Positions 24,911-37,240 of a stretch of 64,000 nt of DNA are shown here, piece after piece. The first letter of the stretch is position 1. Each line of letters opens with the position of its first letter. A program made the translations under genes and the position numbers. Below the pieces are notes generated by a model. It was not told the DNA's origin and searched no databases. It saw nothing but the letters and a program-made list of their open reading frames with translations. This stretch comes from DASUBV01 sp035532295 (GTDB lineage: Bacteria > Actinomycetota > Actinomycetes > Streptosporangiales > Streptosporangiaceae): contig DATKRH010000104.1 of NCBI GenBank assembly GCA_035532295.1, positions 15,183 to 79,182 of the forward strand, given 5' to 3'.

Positions 24911-26275
24911 GTGGCCCAAGCAGAGGCGCAGGGCAGTCGAATGCAGGCCGGTGCCCGGAACGGGCGGATCGCGGCGGTGGCCGGCTCGGTGACGGCGCTG
25001 GTCATCGCGAGCCTGGCGGGCAGTTCGCTGGGCTTCCTCAACAAGGCGGCCTGCCGGGCCGGGGCCTGGAACATTGGCGTCGAGCAGTATCAGGCGCACT
25101 GCTACACCGACATCTACCCGCTGTATTTCGGCGAAGGGCTATGGCACGGCCAGGTCCCCTACCTGAACCACCAGGTGGAGTACCCGGTGCTCATCGGGGG
25201 GGCGATGCAGGCCGTCGCGTGGCTGGTCAGGCCGATCACCAGCCCGTGGATCCGGGGGCGCGAGTTCTTTGACGGCACGGCCATCCTGCTGACCCTCTGC
25301 GCGGTCGCCGGCGTGCTGGCCACGGCCTACCTGGCCGGGCGCTCCCGGCGGTGGACGGCCCTGCTCGTCGCGCTGTCGCCCGGCCTGGTCCTGGCGTCCT
25401 TCATTAACTGGGACATGATCGCGATGGCCCTGACCGCGCTGGCCATGGCCTGCTGGGCGGCCAGGCGCGGGGTGCTCGCGGGAGTGCTGTTCGGCCTGGC
25501 GATCGCGACCAAGTTCTACCCGATCGTGCTGCTCGGCGCGCTATTCCTGCTCTGTCTGCGGGCCGGACGGCTGCGATCGTTCTGGGTGACCGCCGGCTCC
25601 GCCGCGGCGGCCTGGCTGGTGGTGAACGTGCCGGTCGCGGTGGCGAACTTCGCGGGCTGGTCGAAGTTCTACCGGCTGAACTCGACCAGAGGCGCGGACT
25701 GGGGCTCTATCTGGTATTTCTTCGAGGTCGAGCACTGGCCGGTGCTGGGCAGCCTAGGGCTGGGCACTCTGAACCTGGTCAGCCTGCTGCTGTTCGTGAT
25801 CGCCTGCGCCCTCATCGCGGTGCTGACGCTGGCGGCCCCGCGCCGACCGCGGGTCCCCCAGGTGTTCTTCCTGGTCCTGGCCGCGTTCCTGCTCGTCAAC
25901 AAGGTCTGGTCGCCGCAGTACGTGATCTGGCTCGTTCCGCTAGCGGTGCTGGCCCGGCCCCGGCTGTGGTCCTATCTCCTGTGGCAGGCCGCCGAGGTCG
26001 GCTACTTCTTCGCGATCTGGGCCTACCTCATCACCGTGGCCGCCCCCCAGTCCCCCGGCGGGATCAGCGCCGCCCTGTACTTCGCCTCGGTGCTGGCCCG
26101 GTTCGCCACCGTCGCGCTGCTGTGCGGGCTCGTCGCGGCCGACATCTTGCGACCCGGCTCCGATGTGGTGCGGGCGGCCGGCGAAGACGATCCGGCCGGC
26201 GGCGTCCTGTCCGGCGCGCCCGACTCCTTCGTGCTGCGCCGCACGCTGGTCCCGGTCGCCGCGCCCGCTCACTGA
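24911..26275 (+). CDS. polytopic mannosyltransferase-like protein, GT87 (DUF2029) family
   Basis: A 454-residue integral membrane protein with about ten hydrophobic segments. The first extracytoplasmic loop carries CYTDIYPLYFGEGL and VEYPVL, typical of the polyprenyl-phosphomannose-using GT87 family, and a later loop has WDMIAMA and ATKFYPIVLL. Family members add mannose to lipomannan or related glycolipids in actinobacteria; the acceptor here is not known. I prefer GTG at 24911, which has GGAG six bases upstream; an ATG at 24941 is an alternative. The last ten residues are followed at once by a 20-bp direct repeat. Confidence 0.82.
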   Translation: MAQAEAQGSRMQAGARNGRIAAVAGSVTALVIASLAGSSLGFLNKAACRAGAWNIGVEQYQAHCYTDIYPLYFGEGLWHGQVPYLNHQVEYPVLIGGAMQAVAWLVRPITSPWIRGREFFDGTAILLTLCAVAGVLATAYLAGRSRRWTALLVALSPGLVLASFINWDMIAMALTALAMACWAARRGVLAGVLFGLAIATKFYPIVLLGALFLLCLRAGRLRSFWVTAGSAAAAWLVVNVPVAVANFAGWSKFYRLNSTRGADWGSIWYFFEVEHWPVLGSLGLGTLNLVSLLLFVIACALIAVLTLAAPRRPRVPQVFFLVLAAFLLVNKVWSPQYVIWLVPLAVLARPRLWSYLLWQAAEVGYFFAIWAYLITVAAPQSPGGISAALYFASVLARFATVALLCGLVAADILRPGSDVVRAAGEDDPAGGVLSGAPDSFVLRRTLVPVAAPAH

Positions 26276-26309
26276 GCGGGCCTTCCGCTCCCTGAGCGGG
26301 CCTTCCGCC
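26272..26309. repeat. 20-bp direct repeat with small hairpin after the GT87 gene
   Basis: ctgagcgggccttccgctcc occurs about twice, beginning at the GT87 stop codon. It is followed by ccgcc-tca-ggcgg (26308-26320), a 5-bp stem that could be a weak terminator in front of the dnaK promoter region. Confidence 0.55.
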
Positions 26310-26392
26310 GCCTCAGGCGGGCTATCGCGGATCAGGATCGCAGCCGGGCCGCATCGTGGAATATCTCGTCACCGGGCCCCGTTGACCCGGAA

Positions 26393-26413
26393 GTTGAGCC
26401 TTCTCGACTCAAG
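26393..26413 (+). promoter_or_regulatory. HAIR operator 1 (HspR-binding inverted repeat)
   Basis: GTTGAGC, seven bases, then ACTCAAG. This matches the HspR-associated inverted repeat CTTGAGT-N7-ACTCAAG, with one perfect and one near-perfect arm, 128 bp upstream of the dnaK ATG. HspR with DnaK as co-repressor is expected to bind here. Confidence 0.88.
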
Positions 26414-26415
26414 TC

Positions 26416-26445
26416 GTTTGCCAGGGGCAGTGCAACCTGGCAAAC
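26416..26445. promoter_or_regulatory. perfect 10-bp inverted repeat overlapping the probable dnaK promoter
   Basis: GTTTGCCAGG (26416-26425) and CCTGGCAAAC (26436-26445) are exact reverse complements with a 10-base spacer, placed exactly between the two HAIR elements. TTGCCA (26418-26423) and CAAACT (26441-26446) are 17 bp apart and could be -35 and -10 boxes, so the palindrome may cover the core promoter. It is not CIRCE (TTAGCACTC-N9-GAGTGCTAA). Confidence 0.7.
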
Positions 26446-26465
26446 TTGAGCCCGATAGGCTCAAC
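26445..26465 (+). promoter_or_regulatory. HAIR operator 2 (HspR-binding inverted repeat)
   Basis: CTTGAGC, CCGATAG, GCTCAAC: a second HAIR-type repeat with 7-base arms and the correct 7-base spacer, 52 bp downstream of the first (start to start, about five helical turns, same face). It lies 76 bp before the dnaK ATG. Confidence 0.88.
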
Positions 26466-26540
26466 CTTAGACAGCGCTCCGGCGACGGGGCAAGACACCA
26501 GGGTTCACTGCCCGGAACGAACAGACCAAGGACTGATCTC

Positions 26541-28399
<1,859 letters not shown>

Positions 28400-28400
<1 letters not shown>

Positions 28401-29230
28401 TGAAGCCTTCTAACGAGGAAAACCAGGGCCCGGTGATCCGGGACCGCAGGCGTATCGACCCGCAGACCGGTCAGGTACGGGACGCGCCGGGCCAGGTCAG
28501 GCCGGGCAAGCATTCCGCCTCCAAGCCCGGCCGCCCGAGCGGCCCGAGTGGCCAGGACCCAGCCGCGCCGGGGCTTCCTGGCGCGGCCGGGCAGGCCGGC
28601 CCGGTGCCGCCTGGTCCAGTGCCGCCCAGCGCGGGTGAGGCCAGCGCGGGTGAGGCCAGCGCGGGTGAGGCCAGCGCGGGTGAGGCCAGCACGGGTGAGG
28701 CCAGCACGGGTGAGGCCAGCACCGACACCGCGGCCAGGCTGGCCGAGCGGACCGCTGACCTGCAGCGGCTGCAGGCCGAGTACGCCAACTACCGCAAGCG
28801 CGTGGAGCGAGACCGGATGGCCGTCCGGGAGCAGGCACTGGCGAACGTCCTCAGTGAGCTGCTGCCGGTGCTCGATGACATCGGGCGGGCCAGGGAGCAC
28901 GGCGAACTGACCGGCGGCTTCAAGTCGGTGGCCGAGTCGCTGGAGGCCAGTGCGGCCAAGCTGGGCCTGACGGCTTACGGCGAGGCCGGCGATCCGTTCG
29001 ACCCGACGCTGCACGAAGCACTGATGCATTCCTACTCCGCTGAGGTCACCGAGCCGACCTGCGTGCAGATCCTGCAGCCCGGCTACAAGGTCGGCGACCG
29101 GATTGTCCGGCCGGCGCGGGTGGCCGTGGCAGAGCCAGCAGAAGGCGGCGACGCCACCGAGGATGACGGGCAGGCCGACGGCGAGGACGCCGAGGGTGCT
29201 GCCCCCGCCCGCGGCACCGCCGACCGCTGA
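28400..29230 (+). CDS. grpE: nucleotide exchange factor GrpE
   Basis: GrpE releases ADP from DnaK. The core is a long coiled coil (LAERTADLQRLQAEYANYRKRVERDR) followed by the beta-wing domain (ALMHSYSAEVTEPTC, PGYKVGDRIVRPARVAVA). The start ATG overlaps the dnaK stop (TGATG), giving tight coupling. At 276 residues it is longer than usual because of a 110-residue disordered N-terminus with six AGEAS/TGEAS pentapeptides coded by a 15-bp repeat (28631-28720), plus an acidic C-terminal tail. The repeat lies outside the functional core. Confidence 0.96.
28631..28720. repeat. 15-bp tandem repeat, 6 copies, in the 5' part of grpE
   Basis: Four identical gcgggtgaggccagc units followed by two acgggtgaggccagc units, all in frame. 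Near-perfect identity at wobble positions indicates recent slipped-strand expansion. Confidence 0.95.
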
Positions 29231-29253
29231 CTAACCCGCCAAAGAGAGGCCCG

Positions 29254-30423
29254 TTGAGCACCAAGGACTTCCTTGAGAAGGACTACTACAAGACCCTTGG
29301 CGTGGCCAAGGGTGCGTCCGCGGACGAGATCAAGAAGTCGTACCGCAAGCTCGCTCGCAAGTACCACCCGGACGCGAACAAGGGCGACTCGAAGTCCGAG
29401 GAGCGCTTCAAGGAGATCTCCGAGGCCTACAACGTCCTGTCCGACGAGAAGCGGCGCAAGGAGTACGACGAGGCGCGCTCGCTGTTCGGCGCCGGCGGAG
29501 TCAGGATGCCTGGCTCCACCGGCCCGGCCGGCGGTGGCGGCGGCTACGGCTTCGACCTGGGCGACCTGTTCGGGGGCAATGCCGGGAGCGCCGGCGGTCG
29601 GCTCGGCGACCTGCTCGGCGGAGTCTTTGGCGGCGGCGGCCGCTCCACCACGCAGGCCAGGCCGCGGCGCGGCGCTGACGTCGAGACGGAGGCGTCGCTG
29701 ACGTTCGGCGATGCCATCGACGGCGCCACCGTCTCGCTGCGGCTGGCCGGCGAGGGCCCGTGCAAGGAGTGCGCGGGCACCGGGGCCAGGGCAGGCACCG
29801 TCCCGCGGGTCTGCCCGACCTGCGAGGGCACCGGGCAGGGCAGCCGCAACCTGGGCAGTTTCGCGTTCTCCGAGCCCTGCAAGACCTGCCGGGGCCGGGG
29901 CCTGGTCGTAGACGACCCATGCCCGGCCTGCTCGGGCAGCGGACGGGCGATGAGCACGCGCACTATCCAGGCGCGCATCCCGGCCGGGGTCGGCGATGGC
30001 CAGCGGATCAAGCTCAAGGGTAAGGGTGCGCCCGGTGAGCGCGGCGGGCCGCCCGGCGACTTGTACGTGCGCGTGCACGTCGCCTCCCACCCGGTGTTCG
30101 GCCGGTCGGGACACAACCTGACGGTGACGGTCCCGGTGACCTTCCCGGAGGCGACGCTGGGCGCGGAAATCAAGGTTCCGTCCCACCGCGGGATGCCGGT
30201 CAGCGTCCGGATTCCGGCCGGGACGCCGAGCGGCCGCACCTTCCGGGTACGGGGCAAGGGCGTCCGGCGGCCGGACGGCACGGTCGGCGACCTGCTGGTC
30301 ACCGTCAACGTGCAGGTGCCGCGCGACCTTGGCGACAAGGCCAGGGATGCCCTGGAGACCTTCCGCGACGCTACGGCCGGGCCGGACCCGCGCGACGAAG
30401 TGCTACGCAAGGCCAAGGACTGA
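29254..30423 (+). CDS. dnaJ: co-chaperone DnaJ (Hsp40)
   Basis: A 389-residue type I DnaJ. The J domain has KKSYRKLARKYHPDANKGD with the HPD triad; a Gly/Phe-rich linker follows (GGGGGYGFDLGDLFGG). Four zinc-binding CxxCxGxG repeats are present (CKECAGTGA, CPTCEGTGQ, CKTCRGRGL, CPACSGSGR), then the C-terminal substrate-binding domains (PAGVGDGQRIKLKGKG). The start is TTG at 29254, 23 bp after grpE, with GAGAGG upstream; it begins exactly at the conserved STKDFLEKDYYK N-terminus. Confidence 0.97.
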   Translation: MSTKDFLEKDYYKTLGVAKGASADEIKKSYRKLARKYHPDANKGDSKSEERFKEISEAYNVLSDEKRRKEYDEARSLFGAGGVRMPGSTGPAGGGGGYGFDLGDLFGGNAGSAGGRLGDLLGGVFGGGGRSTTQARPRRGADVETEASLTFGDAIDGATVSLRLAGEGPCKECAGTGARAGTVPRVCPTCEGTGQGSRNLGSFAFSEPCKTCRGRGLVVDDPCPACSGSGRAMSTRTIQARIPAGVGDGQRIKLKGKGAPGERGGPPGDLYVRVHVASHPVFGRSGHNLTVTVPVTFPEATLGAEIKVPSHRGMPVSVRIPAGTPSGRTFRVRGKGVRRPDGTVGDLLVTVNVQVPRDLGDKARDALETFRDATAGPDPRDEVLRKAKD

Positions 30424-30448
30424 GCCCGGGCAGCTGAGGGGAGATGAC

Positions 30449-30886
30449 ATGACCAGCCAGTTCGAGCTGTCCGACGACACACCCGTCTACGTGATCTCGG
30501 TAGCAGCCCAGCTGTCTGGGCTGCACCCGCAGACGCTGCGCGCCTACGACCGGTTCGGCCTCGTCTCGCCGGGCCGGACGGGGGGCGGGGGGCGGCGGTA
30601 CTCGCTGCGGGACATCCTGATCCTGCGCGAGGTACAGCGGCTCTCCCAGGAGGAGGGCGTCAACCTGTCCGGGATCAAGCGGATCCTCGAGCTCGAGAGC
30701 GCCGAGCACCGCAGCCGGCTGCTGCTGGCGGAGATGCACGCGGAGCTCAGCCAGCTCCGGACCGAACTGGAGTCGACGCGGGCGGTGGCGGCCCGGCTGG
30801 CCGGCCTGCTGCGCGACCGACGCGGGGGCGTCCTCGTCCCGGTGCGGGAACCGCGCCCGGCCACGACCACTGAGCAAACTAGCTGA
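30449..30886 (+). CDS. hspR: heat shock repressor HspR (MerR family)
   Basis: A 145-residue MerR-type repressor of the dnaK regulon. The N-terminal winged helix shows PVYVISVAAQLSGLHPQTLRAYDRFGLVSPGRTGGGGRRYSLRDI, with the HspR-specific LHPQTLRAYDR stretch. A coiled coil follows (ESAEHRSRLLLAEMHAELSQLRTELES). ATG at 30449 has GAGGGGAG a few bases upstream. It sits between dnaJ and clpB and should bind the two HAIR elements before dnaK, so it is autoregulated. Confidence 0.95.
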   Translation: MTSQFELSDDTPVYVISVAAQLSGLHPQTLRAYDRFGLVSPGRTGGGGRRYSLRDILILREVQRLSQEEGVNLSGIKRILELESAEHRSRLLLAEMHAELSQLRTELESTRAVAARLAGLLRDRRGGVLVPVREPRPATTTEQTS

Positions 30887-30904
30887 CCTGAAAGAGAAAT
30901 TACC

Positions 30905-33580
<2,676 letters not shown>

Positions 33581-33595
33581 CCAGGGCCAGGCCGA

Positions 33596-34198
33596 CTAGG
33601 TCTCGTCGAGCATCTCGTCGTAGCGGTCCTCTGGGAGGCCGAGGTCATTACGGATCCGGTACCGCAGACTCAGCAGCAGGCGCAGCTCTTCTCCATCGTC
33701 GCTGCCCTGCCGCTGGGGCGGTATCGCCGCGCGCGACTTGCCGGCGGTCGCCGCGGCTCGGCGCAGGCATAGCTCCACGCCCGTCGTGGCCCAGTCAAGG
33801 GCACCCTCGAGGTCGCTTCGATCGACGAGAAGCTCGGCGACCAGATCGCAAACCCGGGGGTCTGTCGGTCCCTCGGCCTTCAGCCGGCTAATCAGCTCCT
33901 GCGCCTCGGCATGCCTGGCGAGCTGGAACAGGGCACGGGCCAGTGGCACCCTGGGGTCTACGAAGACCGGCCCTCCGTCAGCCATCGCCCGGCGGAACCC
34001 GCCGGCCGCGGACGTGGGATCGTCGGCCATCAGGTACTGCTCGCCCGCCCGCAGGAACGCCTCGGCACGCGCCATCCCGGCTGTCTCTGTGGCGGTCGCG
34101 GCGAGCCGGCTCATCAGCTCCGCCGCCCGGGCATGGTTGCCACTACGCACCGCATCGAACTCGATGGCGTCAAACTCTTCACGGCTCAGCACGGCCAC
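33596..34198 (-). CDS. TPR-like helical protein of unknown function
   Basis: A 200-residue alpha-helical protein with tetratricopeptide-like repeats: RAEAFLRAGEQYLMADDPTSAAGGFRRAMADG, PRVPLARALFQLARHAEAQELISRLK and VCDLVAELLVDRSDLEGALDWATTGVELCL. Its tail RYRIRNDLGLPEDRYDEMLDET is acidic. Such proteins occur near clpB in other actinomycetes, but no function is established; a scaffold role is only a guess. GTG at 34198 is the likely start. It converges on clpB with a gap of 15 bp. Confidence 0.8.
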   Translation of the reverse strand: MAVLSREEFDAIEFDAVRSGNHARAAELMSRLAATATETAGMARAEAFLRAGEQYLMADDPTSAAGGFRRAMADGGPVFVDPRVPLARALFQLARHAEAQELISRLKAEGPTDPRVCDLVAELLVDRSDLEGALDWATTGVELCLRRAAATAGKSRAAIPPQRQGSDDGEELRLLLSLRYRIRNDLGLPEDRYDEMLDET

Positions 34199-34296
34199 GT
34201 CTCGTACGGTACCCAGCCGCGGTTCGTATTCAACGCAAATGACTGGGGAGTAATGGCATCGTGACCGGACATCGGGACCAGGAGAACCAGCGCGGT

Positions 34297-34338
34297 CGCG
34301 GTAACGGCGCTGCCCGCGGTAACGGCGCTGCCCGCGGT
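34297..34338. repeat. 18-bp tandem repeat between the TPR gene and the NYN gene
   Basis: Two exact cgcggtaacggcgctgcc units plus a partial third. They fall within a possible 31-codon plus-strand ORF (GTG 34261 to TAG 34356) that would give an Arg/Gly/Asn-rich peptide, but no Shine-Dalgarno is well placed. Confidence 0.75.
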
Positions 34339-34352
34339 TACGACCGCCACGG

Positions 34353-36362
34353 CTAGCGCCGGGACCGCTCTAGCGCATCCCAGAACCCGCGCCTGAGCGC
34401 GTGCCGGACCTCGTCGTGCAGGAGCGAGTCGATGGGCAGCGCCGAGCCCTGCAGCAGCCTGGCCTCCAGGTCCGAGGGCATCCGCGGCTTGCGGGCCAGA
34501 ACGGCCTCCAGCCAGAGGGCCGGCGCGTCCCTGGCCACCGCCTCGCCGAAGCCGAAGCCCTCGGCGTGGGCCGCCTGGACCGCATCGGCCAGGGAGATCG
34601 AGATCGGCTGCGACATCTGCGACTGCGGCAGGGGCTGGGGCTGGGGCTGGACCGCTCCGGGGGCCTGCGGGCCACCATAGGGGCCGGGCCCTTGCGGCGG
34701 GTACGACTGCGCCTGCGGCGGGACTAGCGGCCCATAGTTACCGGGATACGGCGCTTGCTGCTGGGGCTGCGGCGGCTGCTGGGGCTGTCCGTAGGGCCCC
34801 GACAGCGGGGGCTGGTACTGCTGCCCAGGCCCGGCGGGAAGCTGGCGCTGCTGCGGAATGGCGGGCCGCTGGCTGTCGGTCGGCGCTCCGTTCTGCTGCT
34901 GGCCGCCCTGACCGTGCTGCGGCAGACCACCACCACGCGGAGGCTCACCAGCGGCCGGGCCCTGGGATGAGTGGGAGTGCGGGGAGAACCCGTTCGGGGA
35001 TAGGCCGTTCTGGGACAGGCCGTTCTGCGGCAGGCCGTTCTGCGGCAGGCCGTTCTGGGACAGGCCGTTCTGCGGCAGGCCGTTCTGGGACAGGCCGTTC
35101 TGGGACAGGCCGTTCTGCGGCAGGCCGTTCTGCGGCAGGCCGTTCTGCGGCAGGCCGTTCTGCGACAGGCCGTTCTGGCCGTGCGAGGGCAGGGCGCCGC
35201 GGATCGGTTCTGGCATCTGGTACTGCGGGTGGGCCGGCATCCTGGTCTGCTGATCATCGGCTCGTGACTGGCCGGGGGGCGGGCCCTGACGGCCGGAGTC
35301 CCCGGTTTCCGGGCCGGCCAGGACTCCCCGGCCGAGGTCCTGGCCTGGCTGCCCCGGCCGCTGGTTCTGCGCGGCATTGGGGTCCTGGCCGCCGGTGCCG
35401 CCAGCGCCCGTGGTCGGCAGGCCCGTGTTCGGCAGGCCCGTGTTCGGCAGGCCCGCGTTGTCGGCGCCTGGATTGGTCCCGTGCGGGCTGGCGCCGCCCT
35501 GGCCGAGGATCCCGGGACCGGCGTTACCGGAGGAACTGCCACTGGCCAGGCCGGGGCTGACGGAACCCAGGTTCGCGGAACCTGAGTTCGCAGCGCCGGA
35601 ACCGACCGCATTGGCAGTGGAAGCACCGAGACCCGCGCCGCCGATCGGCAGAGCTGTGCGCGGATACTCCGGAGCCACGGGCGCCGGGTACAGCGAACCC
35701 AGGCCGCCCAGCCCGCGTGCTCCCGCGGGCTGCTGAACGGGCTGGCCGCCGGCGCCGCTGACCGTTTCCCGGTCCCTTCCGTAGCCGCCCGCCGGGGACC
35801 CATCGTCATGCGTGGACGGCTCCGCGCCGGGGATCAGGTCGACGTACGGACGCAGGTGACCCGCGGCGATCTCGATGATGTCATCGCACTCTTGGCGGAG
35901 CGCCCGGCCGATGGTCCAGTCGCCGTCGGTCGCGATGTGCACGAGGGCGACCCGGATTCCCTGATCCTGCACGTCAGAGATAACCTGGGCGAGATCCTCC
36001 TCAGCGCTCACGATGATCACGTCGCTGACGGCCTTGTTCCTGGCCAGCGCCGAGAGGTCACGGCTGATCTCGGTCTCCACGCCTTCCCGGCGGCCGGGCC
36101 GTACCTTGCCCAGCCGCAGCTTGAGACCGGGGATATCGGCCAGCGTGTCATGTTCGGCAGTTCGGCGGCTATCGACCGTCGCTTCGTACCAGTAACAGCG
36201 CAGCACTGGCAGGCCAGTACGATCCCTGGACAACTCCGCCAGCAACTTGAGCAGGCCCGCGTAGTCCCAGGAGACCGAATCACGATGGCGTGTCCCGTGG
36301 ACGGCGGCCGCGCCATCGGATAGCGCATAACCGGCATCCACGAACAGCGCGCAGCGATCCAC
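34353..36362 (-). CDS. NYN-domain putative ribonuclease with long disordered repeat region
   Basis: 669 residues. The N-terminal 170 form a NYN/PIN-like domain: CALFVDAGYALSDG with the first acidic residue, VETEISRDLSALARNKAVSDVIIVSAEEDLAQVISDVQDQG, and a typical Asp after VALVHIATDGD. This fold binds metal and is expected to cleave RNA. Residues about 190-590 are low complexity, rich in Gly, Gln, Pro and Asn, with 13 QNGL(S/P) pentapeptides (34983-35177). The C-terminal 80 residues form a conserved helical domain (SISLADAVQAAHAEGFGFGEAVARDAPALWLEAVL). The gene is divergent from pyrE, as in Streptomyces. A role in RNA turnover is inferred. Confidence 0.85.
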   Translation of the reverse strand: MDRCALFVDAGYALSDGAAAVHGTRHRDSVSWDYAGLLKLLAELSRDRTGLPVLRCYWYEATVDSRRTAEHDTLADIPGLKLRLGKVRPGRREGVETEISRDLSALARNKAVSDVIIVSAEEDLAQVISDVQDQGIRVALVHIATDGDWTIGRALRQECDDIIEIAAGHLRPYVDLIPGAEPSTHDDGSPAGGYGRDRETVSGAGGQPVQQPAGARGLGGLGSLYPAPVAPEYPRTALPIGGAGLGASTANAVGSGAANSGSANLGSVSPGLASGSSSGNAGPGILGQGGASPHGTNPGADNAGLPNTGLPNTGLPTTGAGGTGGQDPNAAQNQRPGQPGQDLGRGVLAGPETGDSGRQGPPPGQSRADDQQTRMPAHPQYQMPEPIRGALPSHGQNGLSQNGLPQNGLPQNGLPQNGLSQNGLSQNGLPQNGLSQNGLPQNGLPQNGLSQNGLSPNGFSPHSHSSQGPAAGEPPRGGGLPQHGQGGQQQNGAPTDSQRPAIPQQRQLPAGPGQQYQPPLSGPYGQPQQPPQPQQQAPYPGNYGPLVPPQAQSYPPQGPGPYGGPQAPGAVQPQPQPLPQSQMSQPISISLADAVQAAHAEGFGFGEAVARDAPALWLEAVLARKPRMPSDLEARLLQGSALPIDSLLHDEVRHALRRGFWDALERSRR
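34983..35177. repeat. 15-bp tandem repeat, 13 copies, inside the NYN gene
   Basis: Exactly 195 bp made of 13 units of the caggccgttctgcgg type, encoding QNGLP/QNGLS and, at the end, PNGFS. The Pro/Ser alternation reflects cgg versus gga at the same codon, in an irregular order that suggests several duplication rounds. Confidence 0.97.
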
Positions 36363-36544
36363 GCGACACCGTCCTTCCCTCGACGCGTGACGTTACCAGC
36401 GCATCGAGGTCGCCGGGGCAGATAGCGCAGATCGCGGTACTTACGCGCCAGGCGGGAATCTCCGCGCCGGGCCGGGCATTTCGGCCCGCCGGCGGCGGTG
36501 ACGCGGCCGGATTCCGGACCGCCGGACCGGTAAGCTCGGATGCT

Positions 36545-37111
36545 GTGTCCGATCGTGAGGAACTACTGAACGTGATCAAGGACCGGGCCGTGGTCCGCGG
36601 CCCGGTGACCCTGAGTTCCGGCCAGCGGGCCGACTGGTACGTGGACCTGCGGCGCGTCCTGCTCGACGGCAGTGCCGCGCCGCTCGCTGGCCGGGTGATG
36701 CTGGCCACCACCGCCGACCTGTCCTTTGACGCCGTGGGCGGCCTGACGCTCGGCGCCGACCCGGTGGCGGCCGCGATGATGCATGCCGCCGCCGCGCAGG
36801 GCCGCAAGCTGGACGCCTTCGTCGTCAGGAAGGCCGAGAAGGCGCACGGGCTGCAGCGCAGGATCGAGGGGCCCGACGTCGCCGGCCGGCGCGTGCTGGC
36901 GGTCGAGGACACCTCGACCACCGGCGGCTCGGTGCTGACGGCGGTGGACGCGCTGCTGGAGGCTGGGGCGGACGTGGTCGGGGTGGCCGTGCTCGTGGAG
37001 CGCGGAGCGCGGGAGCGCATCACCGGCCGCGGACTGGAGTACCGGGCCGCCTTCGAACTGCCCGAGCTGGGGATGCCCGAGCTGGGGCTGCCCGAGCTGG
37101 AGCTGAGCTAG
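36545..37111 (+). CDS. pyrE: orotate phosphoribosyltransferase
   Basis: Joins orotate and PRPP to make OMP in pyrimidine synthesis. The 188-residue product has LSSGQRADWYVDLRRVLLD, a GGLTLGADPVAAAM loop, FVVRKAEKAHG with the catalytic Lys region, and the PRPP-binding motif VLAVEDTSTTGGS. GTG at 36545 starts exactly at the usual N-terminus; the upstream 182 bp is shared with the divergent NYN gene. The C-terminus has an imperfect 15-bp repeat coding ELGMP/ELGLP/ELELS. Confidence 0.95.
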   Translation: MSDREELLNVIKDRAVVRGPVTLSSGQRADWYVDLRRVLLDGSAAPLAGRVMLATTADLSFDAVGGLTLGADPVAAAMMHAAAAQGRKLDAFVVRKAEKAHGLQRRIEGPDVAGRRVLAVEDTSTTGGSVLTAVDALLEAGADVVGVAVLVERGARERITGRGLEYRAAFELPELGMPELGLPELELS

Positions 37112-37240
37112 CGCCGAGCTAGCCGCCCGTTCGGCCAGCCAGTACCTGCGCGACACCAGGACCTGCACGACACCAGGACACCTGCCAGACAATGGATTCG
37201 GGATACTGAGCCCGGGAATCCGACGAGAGGAAGCCGCGTC

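Noticed and set aside
26416..26445. CIRCE element for HrcA
   Set aside because: The arms are GTTTGCCAGG/CCTGGCAAAC, not TTAGCACTC/GAGTGCTAA.
26163..26540. Upstream in-frame extension of dnaK
   Set aside because: It would run through the GT87 gene end and the HAIR operators; DnaK begins at the conserved MARAVGIDLG.
34261..34356. Plus-strand 31-codon ORF rich in Arg, Gly, Asn
   Set aside because: Built mostly from an 18-bp repeat, no well-placed Shine-Dalgarno, and it overlaps the end of the convergent NYN gene.
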